Assembly (NCBI GenBank): GCA_937926145.1 | Contig: CALANW010000020.1 | Location: forward strand, 1-45,314 | Reading direction: 5' to 3' | From: an uncultured Ruminococcus sp. | GTDB taxonomy: Bacteria > Bacillota > Clostridia > Oscillospirales > Ruminococcaceae | DNA length: 45,314 nt | Part shown: positions 23,756 to 31,235 of the stretch, one piece after another | Layout: the number at the start of each line of letters is the position of its first letter | How positions within the stretch are numbered: position 1 is the stretch's first letter | Translations under genes and position numbers: made by a program | Notes under the pieces: generated by a model | Databases searched by the model: none | The model's input: only the letters and a program-made list of their open reading frames with translations | Told to the model about the DNA's origin: nothing

Positions 23756-24775
23756 GTGAGCGTAAAGAAATTATTATGTACACTCGCCGCGATAGGGCTT
23801 ATCGGCGGAGGGTGTTCAGGTTTTTATGAAGCATATAAAACAGATTATGAACCCGAAGCTGAACCTGCGGCTGAAAGCAGCGGCAGCGGTACAGACCCGA
23901 ACGCGGAGGGTGAGAAAACCGTTGCCGAGTTTATGGACGCTCTCGTTGCGCACGATACGGAAACCGTTGCACGTCTCGGCGGCTCGCAGTCATACAGCGC
24001 ATACGGCTTTCTTGACGGCGTAAAATTTTCAAGCTGGGAGCTTATAGATTCGCAGACCGATGATGACAGCATTATCTATAAGGTAAAGCTGAACATTTCC
24101 GAAAGCACTGTAGATGATTTTCCCGTCGGTGAAAGTGTTTGGAACATTAAAATGTCGGAGCAAAGGGATAAATACTTCATCTCGTTCCAGCGAGAGGGCG
24201 CAGAGGAGAAAACCGTGCTCGCCGACAATGTTTCCAACCTTGACGCAAGCGGCGCAGTCAAAATGTGCTATGCTTTTACGTCCGAGTTCGGCTGGATAAG
24301 CAGTGATGAAAATATCATCGATGTAAGCTGTGCCGAAAAAATAGTGGAAAAGGAACGCTTCATAAGCGACCTTATCAAATTCTGTTCGTATTTTTCCAAT
24401 GATGATGAGCTTTCGACAAGCGTCATCGACTATCCCGCGGAAAAACTTTCCGAAAGTGCGGAAAAGCTCCTTGGAATCGGCAGCCTTGATTTTACTTCGC
24501 TCCCGAATTATAACAAGGCGAAAAAGACCGTTTCCAGCAAACGTTCAAAGTACAGCTGGGGATATGCCGCACTCGCCGATGAGCAGTACGACAGCGAATC
24601 GGGAATACACCATGTTTCGCTCGACTGGTATTCCGATACGATATTCCTTGCAAAAGCACGAAGCATAGATTATGTCCTCGTCGATAATCCCGACGGTTCG
24701 ATAAGACTATATTCGACCGAAATGACCTTCGACAGCGGCGAGCCTATTGCTTTCCTTACAAGATCAAGCTATTGA
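23756..24775 (+). CDS. Unrecognised probable lipoprotein
   Basis: A 339-residue protein that I do not recognise. GTG 23756 is the likely start, with TTAGGAGA about 7 nt upstream; an in-frame GTG at 23732 lies before that site. The N terminus VSVKKLLCTLAAIGLIGGGC looks like a lipoprotein signal, although Gly at -3 from Cys20 is a weak lipobox. An acidic linker (about 28-55) is followed by a soluble region with a possible NTF2-like or DUF4878-like start (TVAEFMDALVAHDTETVARLGG) and then mostly beta-strand and helix sequence without membrane segments. It is monocistronic, ends in its own terminator, and is bracketed by fold-back elements 2 and 3. Confidence 0.6.
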   Translation: MSVKKLLCTLAAIGLIGGGCSGFYEAYKTDYEPEAEPAAESSGSGTDPNAEGEKTVAEFMDALVAHDTETVARLGGSQSYSAYGFLDGVKFSSWELIDSQTDDDSIIYKVKLNISESTVDDFPVGESVWNIKMSEQRDKYFISFQREGAEEKTVLADNVSNLDASGAVKMCYAFTSEFGWISSDENIIDVSCAEKIVEKERFISDLIKFCSYFSNDDELSTSVIDYPAEKLSESAEKLLGIGSLDFTSLPNYNKAKKTVSSKRSKYSWGYAALADEQYDSESGIHHVSLDWYSDTIFLAKARSIDYVLVDNPDGSIRLYSTEMTFDSGEPIAFLTRSSY

Positions 24776-24780
24776 GATAT

Positions 24781-24812
24781 AACGCTTCCGAAAATCGGGG
24801 GCGTTTTTTTTT
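24781..24812 (+). terminator. Terminator of the lipoprotein gene
   Basis: AACGC-TT-CCG (24781-24790) pairs with CGG-GG-GCGTT (24796-24805) around an AAAAT loop, followed by a run of T to 24812. Fold-back element 3 begins 10 bp later. Confidence 0.8.
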
Positions 24813-24822
24813 GAACAGTATA

Positions 24823-24941
24823 ATACTAAACACCAATAAAATACAGGAAAAAATCTGCGTCGAAATCCTATATAAACCTGTTAAAAACAGCTACGAGATT
24901 ATCGGCTTGATTCTTTCCAAATTTTAAATGGTGTTTAGTAT
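24823..24941. repeat. Fold-back element 3 (ATACTAA...TTAGTAT)
   Basis: A 119-bp element with arms ATACTAAACACCA and TGGTGTTTAGTAT at the ends, continuing through AAAATAC/GGAAAAAATC-type pairing to a core homologous to element 2. The apical CTGTT/AACAG hairpin is kept. It lies between the terminator of the lipoprotein gene and the promoter of the GH5 lipoprotein gene, and has the same orientation as element 2. Confidence 0.7.
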
Positions 24942-24979
24942 AAACAAATAAAACACCGCAAATTTATAGAAAAGGTTAA

Positions 24980-25008
24980 TTGAAAAAAGCAGCAATGTAT
25001 GGTATAAT
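24980..25008 (+). promoter_or_regulatory. Sigma-A-type promoter for the GH5 lipoprotein gene
   Basis: TTGAAA (24980-24985) and TATAAT (25003-25008) are separated by 17 bp, about 40 nt before the start codon. Confidence 0.75.
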
Positions 25009-25022
25009 GATAACGTTTACAT
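25007..25022 (-). promoter_or_regulatory. cre-like CcpA operator overlapping the GH5 promoter
   Basis: Read on the minus strand the 16 bases ATGTAAACGTTATCAT fit the catabolite-responsive element consensus WTGNAANCGNWNNCAW at every position. The site covers the end of the -10 element and the transcription start, a typical place for repression. A local LacI-family regulator could use the same type of site. Confidence 0.6.
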
Positions 25023-25047
25023 AAGAAATTAGGAAAGTGGGTCTGAT

Positions 25048-26235
25048 ATGAAATTCAAAAGGATAATCGCAGCTGTTCTTTGCTCAGCAATGATATTGGC
25101 AATGGCGGGCTGTTCAAATTCGGGTAAAGCTGCTCCGGGAGCAAAAGAGTGGACAGAGCCGCCGACAGCACAGCAGGTCGCAGAGGATATGCGCCTCGGA
25201 CTTAACCTCGGAAACACAATGGAAGCATACGAAGCGACCGACTGCGAGAAAATAACATTCGAGTGGATACCCGAAGTAGGCGAAAACACACCGTCCGACT
25301 ATGAGCAGTACTGGGGCGCGGAGATAACTACGCAGGAGATCATCGACGGCATCAAAAATTCGGGTTTCAATACCGTGCGAATCCCGGTTTTCTGGGGCAA
25401 TATGATGAAAAACGACGGAAATTGGGACATTGACCCCGACTATATCGCTCGCGTTAAGGAGATAGTTGACTACTGTCAAAATGCAAACCTTTATGCTGTC
25501 ATAAATATCCACCATTTTGACGAGTTCGTTATCCGCAGAAACACCGTTGAGGACTGCGAGCAGATTTTTACGCACATCTGGACGCAAATAGCAGAGTATT
25601 TCAAGGACTATCCAATGACAGTGATCTTCGAGGGCTTCAATGAATATCTCGGCGGAAATCAGTTCAACTCAAACGGCGAGCTGAAAGAGCTTCCGAAAGT
25701 CCTCGGTTACAGAATGACGAACAAGCTTAATCAGGCATTCGTTGACGCAGTAAGAGCAACGGGCGGAAACAACGCAGAGCGTGTGCTTATCGCATCGGGC
25801 TACTGGACTAACATCGACCTCACGACCGACGATAATTTTGTAATGCCGACCGATACCGTTCCCGACAGGCTTATGGTCTCCGTCCACTATGTCGATAACA
25901 GCTGCTACTGGTCGCACAGCATCGGCGGAAAGAGTTGGGAAGATTACATCGTTGACCAGTGTGAAAAGCTGAAAGCTGCATTTACCGACAAGGGAATCCC
26001 CGTTTTCCTCGGTGAAACGACAGCGTTCTATCCGAGTGAAAATTTTGCAGCCGATGCTGCGACAAAGGACAGTCCAAAGTGCCTTGAACACGTTCTCGGC
26101 AAGCTTGGCGAATACGGCTTCGTTCCCGTTATATGGGACACTCCCGATGATTTTTATTCACGCACAGAATATAAGCTCACCCGTGAATCGGACAGCAAGG
26201 TCATCGAGAAGATGAACAAGAAATATTACAGATAA
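25048..26235 (+). CDS. GH5-family glycanase lipoprotein
   Basis: A 395-residue GH5 enzyme predicted to be anchored outside the membrane: the signal peptide ends in the lipobox MAGC (Cys22). The catalytic domain starts GLNLGNTMEAYE and shows FNTVRIPVFWG, INIHHFDEF, the acid/base E199 in EGFNEYLGG and the nucleophile E323 in LGETTAF. The closing strand VIWDTPDD replaces the common WWDNG. It has no carbohydrate-binding or dockerin module. It is related to the GH5 enzyme at 5.4 kb but quite divergent, so the substrate could be mannan, glucan or xyloglucan oligosaccharides. It is monocistronic, with a cre-like site in its promoter, which suggests glucose repression. Confidence 0.88.
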   Translation: MKFKRIIAAVLCSAMILAMAGCSNSGKAAPGAKEWTEPPTAQQVAEDMRLGLNLGNTMEAYEATDCEKITFEWIPEVGENTPSDYEQYWGAEITTQEIIDGIKNSGFNTVRIPVFWGNMMKNDGNWDIDPDYIARVKEIVDYCQNANLYAVINIHHFDEFVIRRNTVEDCEQIFTHIWTQIAEYFKDYPMTVIFEGFNEYLGGNQFNSNGELKELPKVLGYRMTNKLNQAFVDAVRATGGNNAERVLIASGYWTNIDLTTDDNFVMPTDTVPDRLMVSVHYVDNSCYWSHSIGGKSWEDYIVDQCEKLKAAFTDKGIPVFLGETTAFYPSENFAADAATKDSPKCLEHVLGKLGEYGFVPVIWDTPDDFYSRTEYKLTRESDSKVIEKMNKKYYR

Positions 26236-26241
26236 AAGCGT

Positions 26242-26274
26242 CCCCCTAAGGCTTGCGGCTTTAGGGGGATATTT
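26242..26274. terminator. Terminator between the GH5 lipoprotein gene and trmL
   Basis: CCCCCTAA (26242-26249) pairs with TTAGGGGG (26261-26268), followed by ATATTTT on the + strand. On the minus strand the following bases (ACGCTTTT) are less T-rich, so termination of trmL here is possible but weaker. Confidence 0.75.
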
Positions 26275-26771
26275 TACCATTCATATTGTGTGAGTTTTCC
26301 CTCGGTGGAAAGTTCGGGATAATCCCATTGGCGAAGCACCTCGTAAGCCGCGATAGCGACCGAGTTTGAAAGGTTAAGGCTTCGCAGGCGCGGACGCATC
26401 GGTATGCGCAGACAGCTTTCGGGATTTTCATACAAAAGCTTCTCGGGAAGTCCCTTATCTTCACGGCCGAAAACGAGATAGCAGTTGTCGGGGTAAACTG
26501 CGTCACTGTGGATATTTTTTCCCTTTGTGGTGAAGTAGAAGAACGTTCCGCCGCTGTTTTTGGCGAAGAAATCGTCAAGGTTCTCATAATAAGTGATGTC
26601 AAGCTCGTTCCAGTAGTCAAGTCCCGCGCGTTTTAGCTGCTTGTCCGTGACCTCAAAGCCGAGCGGCTTTACAAGGTGCAGACGTGCGCCTGTGACAGCA
26701 CAGGTGCGTGAGATATTTCCCGTGTTCTGCGGAATTTGCGGCTCAACAAGCACGATATTCAAATTTTTCAT
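26274..26771 (-). CDS. trmL: tRNA (cytidine/uridine-34-2'-O)-methyltransferase
   Basis: A 165-residue SPOUT methyltransferase that 2'-O-methylates the wobble base of tRNA-Leu isoacceptors in studied bacteria. Signature motifs are VLVEPQIPQNTGNISRTCAVTGARLHLV at the N terminus, YLVFGREDKGLP in the knot, and IPMRPRLRSLNLSNSVAIAAYEVLRQ at the C terminus. I choose ATG 26771; a GTG three codons earlier abuts the GAGGAG ribosome binding site. It follows the pyridoxal kinase gene by 12 bp and shares its promoter. A tRNA-Leu(CAA) gene, a known TrmL substrate type, is also in the window. Confidence 0.92.
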   Translation of the reverse strand: MKNLNIVLVEPQIPQNTGNISRTCAVTGARLHLVKPLGFEVTDKQLKRAGLDYWNELDITYYENLDDFFAKNSGGTFFYFTTKGKNIHSDAVYPDNCYLVFGREDKGLPEKLLYENPESCLRIPMRPRLRSLNLSNSVAIAAYEVLRQWDYPELSTEGKLTQYEW

Positions 26772-26783
26772 CTGCCACACTCC

Positions 26784-27644
26784 TCAAAACTGCTCATAAT
26801 CGCACAAAACGGGGTCATTGATAAGATAATCAAGACAGCTTTCGAGCATAATTCCGTCGCGCGTGTCGGTATAGTAGCTGCTTGTGGTCTTTATTGCAAG
26901 TTCAAGGAAAGCTGTCGCACGGTTCATGGCGATAGGCAGGCTGTCACCTCGGAGTATCGAACCCGTGAGGACAGATGCGAAGATATCGCCCGTTCCGGGG
27001 TAGTTTGCGTTGATATGTTTATAGCGGACACGCCAGAATTTGCTGTGTTCACGCTCATATCCGATGTTGCAGTAAGTCCCGTTCGAGAAAACGCTCGTTA
27101 TAACCACTATTTTCGGGCCTTTTTCGCTCAGACGGACGAGAAAGCTTTTTGCCTGCTGTGCCGTAAGCTCGGGCTGATAAGGGTCTTCCCCGAGAAGAAT
27201 AGCCGCCTCGGTGATGTTCGGAGTTATAATATCAGCAACTTCAACGAGCCTGCCCATGCCTTTCTGAAGCTCGGCGGAGCAGGTCTTGTACGGCTTGCCG
27301 TTGTCAGCCATAACTGGGTCAACGACTTTGAGCGAATCCTTGTAATGCTCAAAAAAGTCCATGCAATGGTCTATCTGTTCGTTTGAAGCGAGAAAACCGC
27401 TGTAAACGCAGTCGAATTTGTAGTTGAGCTGTTTATAATGTTCAAGTGCGGGGAGAATATAATCGGTGAGGTCGCGCATTACGACTTCTCCGAAGCCGCC
27501 CGTGTGTGCGGAAAGAATAGCCGTCGGGACGGGGCAGACCTGTATTCCCTGCGCCGAAAGGGTCGGCAGAATGACCGTGAGCGAGCATCGTCCGATGCCT
27601 GAAAGATCGTGTATAGCGGCAACTTTTACCGAGTTATGATACAT
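26784..27644 (-). CDS. pdxY: Pyridoxal/pyridoxamine kinase
   Basis: A 286-residue ribokinase-fold kinase that phosphorylates pyridoxal-type vitamers in the B6 salvage pathway. Motifs are AIHDLSGIGRCSLTVILPTLSAQGI at the N terminus, LSAHTGGFGE, DPVMADNGKPY and NYPGTGDIFASVLTG, where the GTGD aspartate is the catalytic base. Length equals that of PdxY. ATG 27644 is preceded by AGGAAG; a TTG six codons earlier is less likely. It is the first gene of a two-gene unit with trmL. PdxK and PdxY cannot be told apart with certainty from sequence alone. Confidence 0.88.
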   Translation of the reverse strand: MYHNSVKVAAIHDLSGIGRCSLTVILPTLSAQGIQVCPVPTAILSAHTGGFGEVVMRDLTDYILPALEHYKQLNYKFDCVYSGFLASNEQIDHCMDFFEHYKDSLKVVDPVMADNGKPYKTCSAELQKGMGRLVEVADIITPNITEAAILLGEDPYQPELTAQQAKSFLVRLSEKGPKIVVITSVFSNGTYCNIGYEREHSKFWRVRYKHINANYPGTGDIFASVLTGSILRGDSLPIAMNRATAFLELAIKTTSSYYTDTRDGIMLESCLDYLINDPVLCDYEQF

Positions 27645-27677
27645 AAAAATACTTCCTAACAATATTATTTCAGTCTA

Positions 27678-27706
27678 ATTTTATCATAAAAAAACAATGC
27701 TGTCAA
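27678..27706 (-). promoter_or_regulatory. Sigma-A-type promoter for pdxY-trmL
   Basis: On the minus strand, TTGACA (27706-27701) and TAAAAT (27683-27678) are 17 bp apart. Confidence 0.7.
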
Positions 27707-27745
27707 ATGATTTTATGTTAAAGCTTATTCGGCATTTCGTTAAGC

Positions 27746-27774
27746 TTGACAAAATTCCTTTCAGAGTGTACAAT
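27746..27774 (+). promoter_or_regulatory. Sigma-A-type promoter for mnmM
   Basis: TTGACA (27746-27751) and TACAAT (27769-27774) are 17 bp apart. The start would lie within about 15 nt of the mnmM ribosome binding site, so the leader is very short. Confidence 0.65.
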
Positions 27775-27796
27775 TTATAGGAAAGGAATGGTCAGA

Positions 27797-28363
27797 ATGA
27801 AAAAACAGATAAGCGCACTTGATATTTCAAAAAATGTTATTTCGCAGGTCGTAAAAAGCGGCGATATATGTATAGATGCAACGGCTGGACGAGGCTTTGA
27901 TACTTCATTTTTATGCGAGCTGGTCGGCGAGAGCGGAAAGGTTGTTTCGTTCGATATCCAGCAGTCAGCTATCGACAGCACCGCGCAGCTTCTTGCGGAG
28001 CGTGGATTATCCGACAGAGCGGAGCTTGTCCTCGGAAGCCATACGGATATGGACAAATATGCTTCCCCCGAAAGCGTTTCCTGCATAACGTTCAACTTCG
28101 GCTGGCTGCCCGGCGGAGATCACAACGTCCACACCGAAAAAGCATCGAGCCTTGAAGCGGTCGAAAAGTCACTTTCACTTCTCAAAGAGGGCGGTCTGCT
28201 TTCAATGATAATTTATTACGGCAGAGAGAACGGCTTTGAGGAGCGTGACGCTCTTCTCGAATATGCAAAGTCGATAGAAAGTTCGGGATTTACCGTTGTG
28301 ACAGCGGATTTTTCAAACAGAACGAACTGTTATCCGATACCCGTTTTTGTTTACCGAGGATAA
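27797..28363 (+). CDS. mnmM: YtqB/MnmM-type tRNA wobble-uridine methyltransferase
   Basis: A 188-residue class I SAM methyltransferase of the YtqB (rRNA_methylase, PF06962) family. Members in Gram-positive bacteria methylate nm5s2U to mnm5s2U at position 34 of tRNA. Motif I is CIDATAGRGFDTSFLCELVG, followed by VVSFDIQQSAI, TFNFGWLPGGDHNVHT (the family hallmark) and LSMIIYYGRENGFEE, ending YPIPVFVYRG. ATG 27797 has GAAAGGA about 9 nt upstream; the ATG at 27788 touches that site. The gene is monocistronic or the first of its unit. Confidence 0.85.
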   Translation: MKKQISALDISKNVISQVVKSGDICIDATAGRGFDTSFLCELVGESGKVVSFDIQQSAIDSTAQLLAERGLSDRAELVLGSHTDMDKYASPESVSCITFNFGWLPGGDHNVHTEKASSLEAVEKSLSLLKEGGLLSMIIYYGRENGFEERDALLEYAKSIESSGFTVVTADFSNRTNCYPIPVFVYRG

Positions 28364-28447
28364 ATTTTTAAAACAAAATTTTCCATTGATTATTCTTTCA
28401 AAAATTGTCATACTAATTATGATAATTTTTCTGAAAGGATAAGCTTT

Positions 28448-30529
28448 ATGAAAGATAAGATATTCAGCGTCCTGCAGAGAGTAGGGCGCTCTTTTATGCT
28501 CCCGATAGCTCTGCTGCCTATTGCAGGACTGCTGCTCGGAATAGGCAGTTCATTTACGAACGCAACAACGCTTGAAACGTATCACCTGACCTCGGTGATA
28601 AAAGAGGGCGGCGTTCTCTATACGATACTTGAAATTATGAGCAAAACTGGCAGCGTCGTTTTTGACAATCTTGCGCTGCTGTTTGCGATGGGCGTTGCTA
28701 TCGGAATGGCGAAAAAGGAAAAGGAAGTTGCCGCTCTTTCGGGCGCGATATCCTACCTTGTGATGAATACGGCGATATCTGCACTTATTACGGCAAGAGG
28801 CGGCGTTGAAGCACTCCCTGCGAATTCGACGGCAAGCGTCCTCGGAATAACAACGCTCCAAATGGGTGTTTTCGGCGGCATAATCGTTGGACTTGGCGTT
28901 GCGGCACTCCACAACAGATTTTATAAGATCGAACTGCCGCAGGTACTTTCGTTCTTCGGCGGAACAAGATTCGTGCCTATCGTTTGCAGCGTTGTCTATC
29001 TTATAGTCGGAGCGGCGATGTTCTTTATTTGGCAGCCTGTTCAGACGGGAATTTCACGGCTCGGAACACTTGTCCTTGAATCGGGTTATGCAGGCACTTG
29101 GATATACGGAATAATCGAACGTGCACTGATACCGTTCGGACTTCATCACGTTTTCTATATGCCGTTTTGGCAGACGGAGCTGGGCGGCTCGATGCTCATT
29201 GACGGCACTCTCGTATCGGGTGCGCAGAACATTTTCTTCGCCGAGCTTGCTTCAAATTCGGCAGAGCCTTTCTCCGTTTCCGCGACAAGATTTATGACGG
29301 GCAAATTCCCGTTTATGATATTCGGACTTCCTGCGGCGGCGTTCGCAATGTACAGAGCCGCTCGCCCCGAAAAGAAAAAGGCGGTCGGAGGACTGCTCAT
29401 TTCGGCGGCGCTAACTTCGATGATAACGGGAATAACCGAGCCGCTCGAATTCACGTTCCTTTTTGCAGCACCGCTGATGTACGGCGTTCACTGCGTACTC
29501 GCAGGGCTTTCCTATATGCTTATGCATATTTTCAATGTCGGCGTGGGAATGACATTTTCGGGCGGACTTATCGACCTTACTTTGTTCGGAATTTTGCAGG
29601 GCAACGCAAAGACGAACTGGATATGGATAGTGATAATCGGACTTATTTACGCCGTTGTTTACTATTTTGTTTTCTATTTTATGATAACAAAGCTTGATCT
29701 TAAAACGCCGGGACGCGAGGCTGATAATGGCGAAGTCAAGCTTTACACTCGTGCGGATTATAATAAGAAAAGCGGTGACAAAACGAGCGAGCTTCTCCTC
29801 AAAGGACTTGGCGGCAAGGACAATATCAGCGACCTTGACTGCTGTGCGACACGACTTCGTGTAACGGTCAAAAACACCAATCTCACCGATGAAAGTGCTC
29901 TCAAAGCGAGCGGAGCATCGGGCGTTATCCGCAAGGGCAACGGCATACAGATAGTTTTCGGTCCAAAGGTTTCGGTCATCAAGTCAGCGCTTGAAGATTA
30001 TATGGAAAATCCGCTCTCGGACAGCTTTGATGATGCTCTTGTGCGTGAAGAAAAGGCGTTTTCAGCCGATTCCGAAACGCTGTGTGCGTTCACAAGCGGC
30101 GAAGCTATTCCTCTTTCGCAGGTCAAAGACGAGGTTTTCTCGACCGAAACACTCGGCAAAGGCTTTGCGATAAAATCGGACTGCGGACGGATATATTCGC
30201 CCTGCAATGGTACGATAGAAAGTGTTTTTGACACTAAACACGCCGTAAATATCATTTCGGAAAGCGGTGCGGAAGTGCTTATCCACGTTGGAATAGACAC
30301 GGTGAAGCTTGGCGGTAGATTTTTTGAAGCGCACATCAAGGACGGTGACAAGATAAAGGTCGGTGACACGCTTCTGACATTCGATGATGAAGCGATTTCG
30401 GGCGAAGGTTATGATACTACGGCGGTTTTGGTAGTCTGCAACTCGGACGATTACGGTGAAATAGCACTTCTCGGGGAGGGGAAAGCTTCACTCGGAGATG
30501 AACTTTTAAAATTAAATAAAATCGAATAA
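28448..30529 (+). CDS. PTS glucose/N-acetylglucosamine-family permease, IICBA
   Basis: A 693-residue sugar transporter that phosphorylates its substrate during uptake using phosphate from HPr. The IIC membrane domain covers about 1-420 (SFMLPIALLPIAGLLLGIG, FGLHHVFYMPFWQTE, ITGITEPLEFTFLF). The IIB domain (about 440-525) has the phosphocysteine in DCCATRLRV, most likely Cys466. The IIA domain (about 545-690) has the active His613 in VLIHVGIDTV. The order CBA is as in PtsG/NagE proteins with fused IIA. The sugar (glucose, GlcNAc or maltose-type) cannot be fixed from sequence. AAAGGA precedes the ATG. No antiterminator gene or RAT site is evident. General PTS genes are not in the window. Confidence 0.92.
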   Translation: MKDKIFSVLQRVGRSFMLPIALLPIAGLLLGIGSSFTNATTLETYHLTSVIKEGGVLYTILEIMSKTGSVVFDNLALLFAMGVAIGMAKKEKEVAALSGAISYLVMNTAISALITARGGVEALPANSTASVLGITTLQMGVFGGIIVGLGVAALHNRFYKIELPQVLSFFGGTRFVPIVCSVVYLIVGAAMFFIWQPVQTGISRLGTLVLESGYAGTWIYGIIERALIPFGLHHVFYMPFWQTELGGSMLIDGTLVSGAQNIFFAELASNSAEPFSVSATRFMTGKFPFMIFGLPAAAFAMYRAARPEKKKAVGGLLISAALTSMITGITEPLEFTFLFAAPLMYGVHCVLAGLSYMLMHIFNVGVGMTFSGGLIDLTLFGILQGNAKTNWIWIVIIGLIYAVVYYFVFYFMITKLDLKTPGREADNGEVKLYTRADYNKKSGDKTSELLLKGLGGKDNISDLDCCATRLRVTVKNTNLTDESALKASGASGVIRKGNGIQIVFGPKVSVIKSALEDYMENPLSDSFDDALVREEKAFSADSETLCAFTSGEAIPLSQVKDEVFSTETLGKGFAIKSDCGRIYSPCNGTIESVFDTKHAVNIISESGAEVLIHVGIDTVKLGGRFFEAHIKDGDKIKVGDTLLTFDDEAISGEGYDTTAVLVVCNSDDYGEIALLGEGKASLGDELLKLNKIE

Positions 30530-30535
30530 AATATG

Positions 30536-30577
30536 AAAGCTTGCTGTGAAGATTTGAATTACAGCAAGCTTTTTTTA
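30536..30577 (+). terminator. Terminator of the PTS gene
   Basis: AAAGCTTGCTGT (30536-30547) pairs with ACAGCAAGCTTT (30561-30572) and runs into seven T residues. Downstream, 30578-30660 contains no recognisable feature. Confidence 0.88.
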
Positions 30578-30665
30578 TAGAAAAGATGTCAACCTGATTA
30601 ACAAAACAGACATAAATGAACAGAATACGAACTTGCAATCGAGCAGAGCAGTTTTTTTTAACTTT

Positions 30666-30710
30666 ATTTGTTAATATTTGACTTTGATATTAACGGAATT
30701 ATTAACAAAT
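30666..30710. promoter_or_regulatory. Dyad operator candidate upstream of the XRE regulator
   Basis: ATTTGTTAAT (30666-30675) and ATTAACAAAT (30701-30710) are a perfect 10-bp inverted repeat separated by 25 bp, with a third TTAA motif (GATATTAACG) between. The half-site resembles the TTGTTAA half of Rex sites but the spacing is wrong for a single Rex dimer. Autoregulation by the XRE protein is another possibility. Confidence 0.4.
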
Positions 30711-30811
30711 TATTCGCAGTGAGTGTAATAAAACGATTAGCTTCGTGAATATGAGATAATAATAATAGAATACTATTTTTATTTTAGATATAAGGAGCAG
30801 TGGTTGTTTTT

Positions 30812-31135
30812 ATGACACTTAGAATACGTTCAATCAGAGAGGACAAGGATCTGATGCAGAAAAATCTCGCAAATTATCTCGGCTGCACTCAGCAGACATA
30901 TTCGAGATATGAAACAGGTGAGCTTGAACCGTCTTTGGTCATAATGGAAAAACTTGCGATTTTTTATGAAACAAGCATAGATTATCTTATGGGTCTTACC
31001 GATGACAGCACTCAGAACTGGTCAAAAGAAGCTATGGAAAAAGCTAATTTTGACGAGCTTGCAAAGAAGCGTGATGAAGAATTCAATGCGCCCAAGGCAA
31101 AGCGCGGAAGAAGACCTAAGAATCCTATTGCATAA
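30812..31135 (+). CDS. XRE-family transcriptional regulator with basic tail
   Basis: A 107-residue DNA-binding protein. The Cro/C1-type HTH spans about residues 3-60: LRIRSIREDKDLMQKNLANYL, with the recognition region CTQQTYSRYETGELEPS and the family ending TSIDYLMGLTD. The C-terminal tail KAKRGRRPKNP resembles an AT-hook. ATG 30812 matches the usual family start, though AAGGAG is 14 nt upstream; GTG 30800 would be only 2 nt from it. The gene stands alone between the PTS gene and glyS, so its targets are unknown; the dyad upstream may be its own operator. Confidence 0.85.
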   Translation: MTLRIRSIREDKDLMQKNLANYLGCTQQTYSRYETGELEPSLVIMEKLAIFYETSIDYLMGLTDDSTQNWSKEAMEKANFDELAKKRDEEFNAPKAKRGRRPKNPIA

Positions 31136-31141
31136 AATATT

Positions 31142-31171
31142 AAAAGCTCTGTATTGAATGCAGAGCTTTTT
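31142..31171 (+). terminator. Terminator of the XRE gene
   Basis: AAAAGCTCTG (31142-31151) pairs with CAGAGCTTTT (31161-31170), followed by T residues. Confidence 0.82.
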
Positions 31172-31179
31172 CTATAATC

Positions 31180-31218
31180 AAAAAAAGCAGGCGTATGTTT
31201 GTTCATACGTCTGCTTTT
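31180..31218 (-). terminator. Terminator of glyS
   Basis: AAAAGCAGGCGTATG (31183-31197) and CATACGTCTGCTTTT (31204-31218) form a stem with one G-U-type pair. The minus strand continues into seven T residues. It lies just after the glyS stop. Confidence 0.82.
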
Positions 31219-31235
31219 ATATTTATAGCTTAGAA

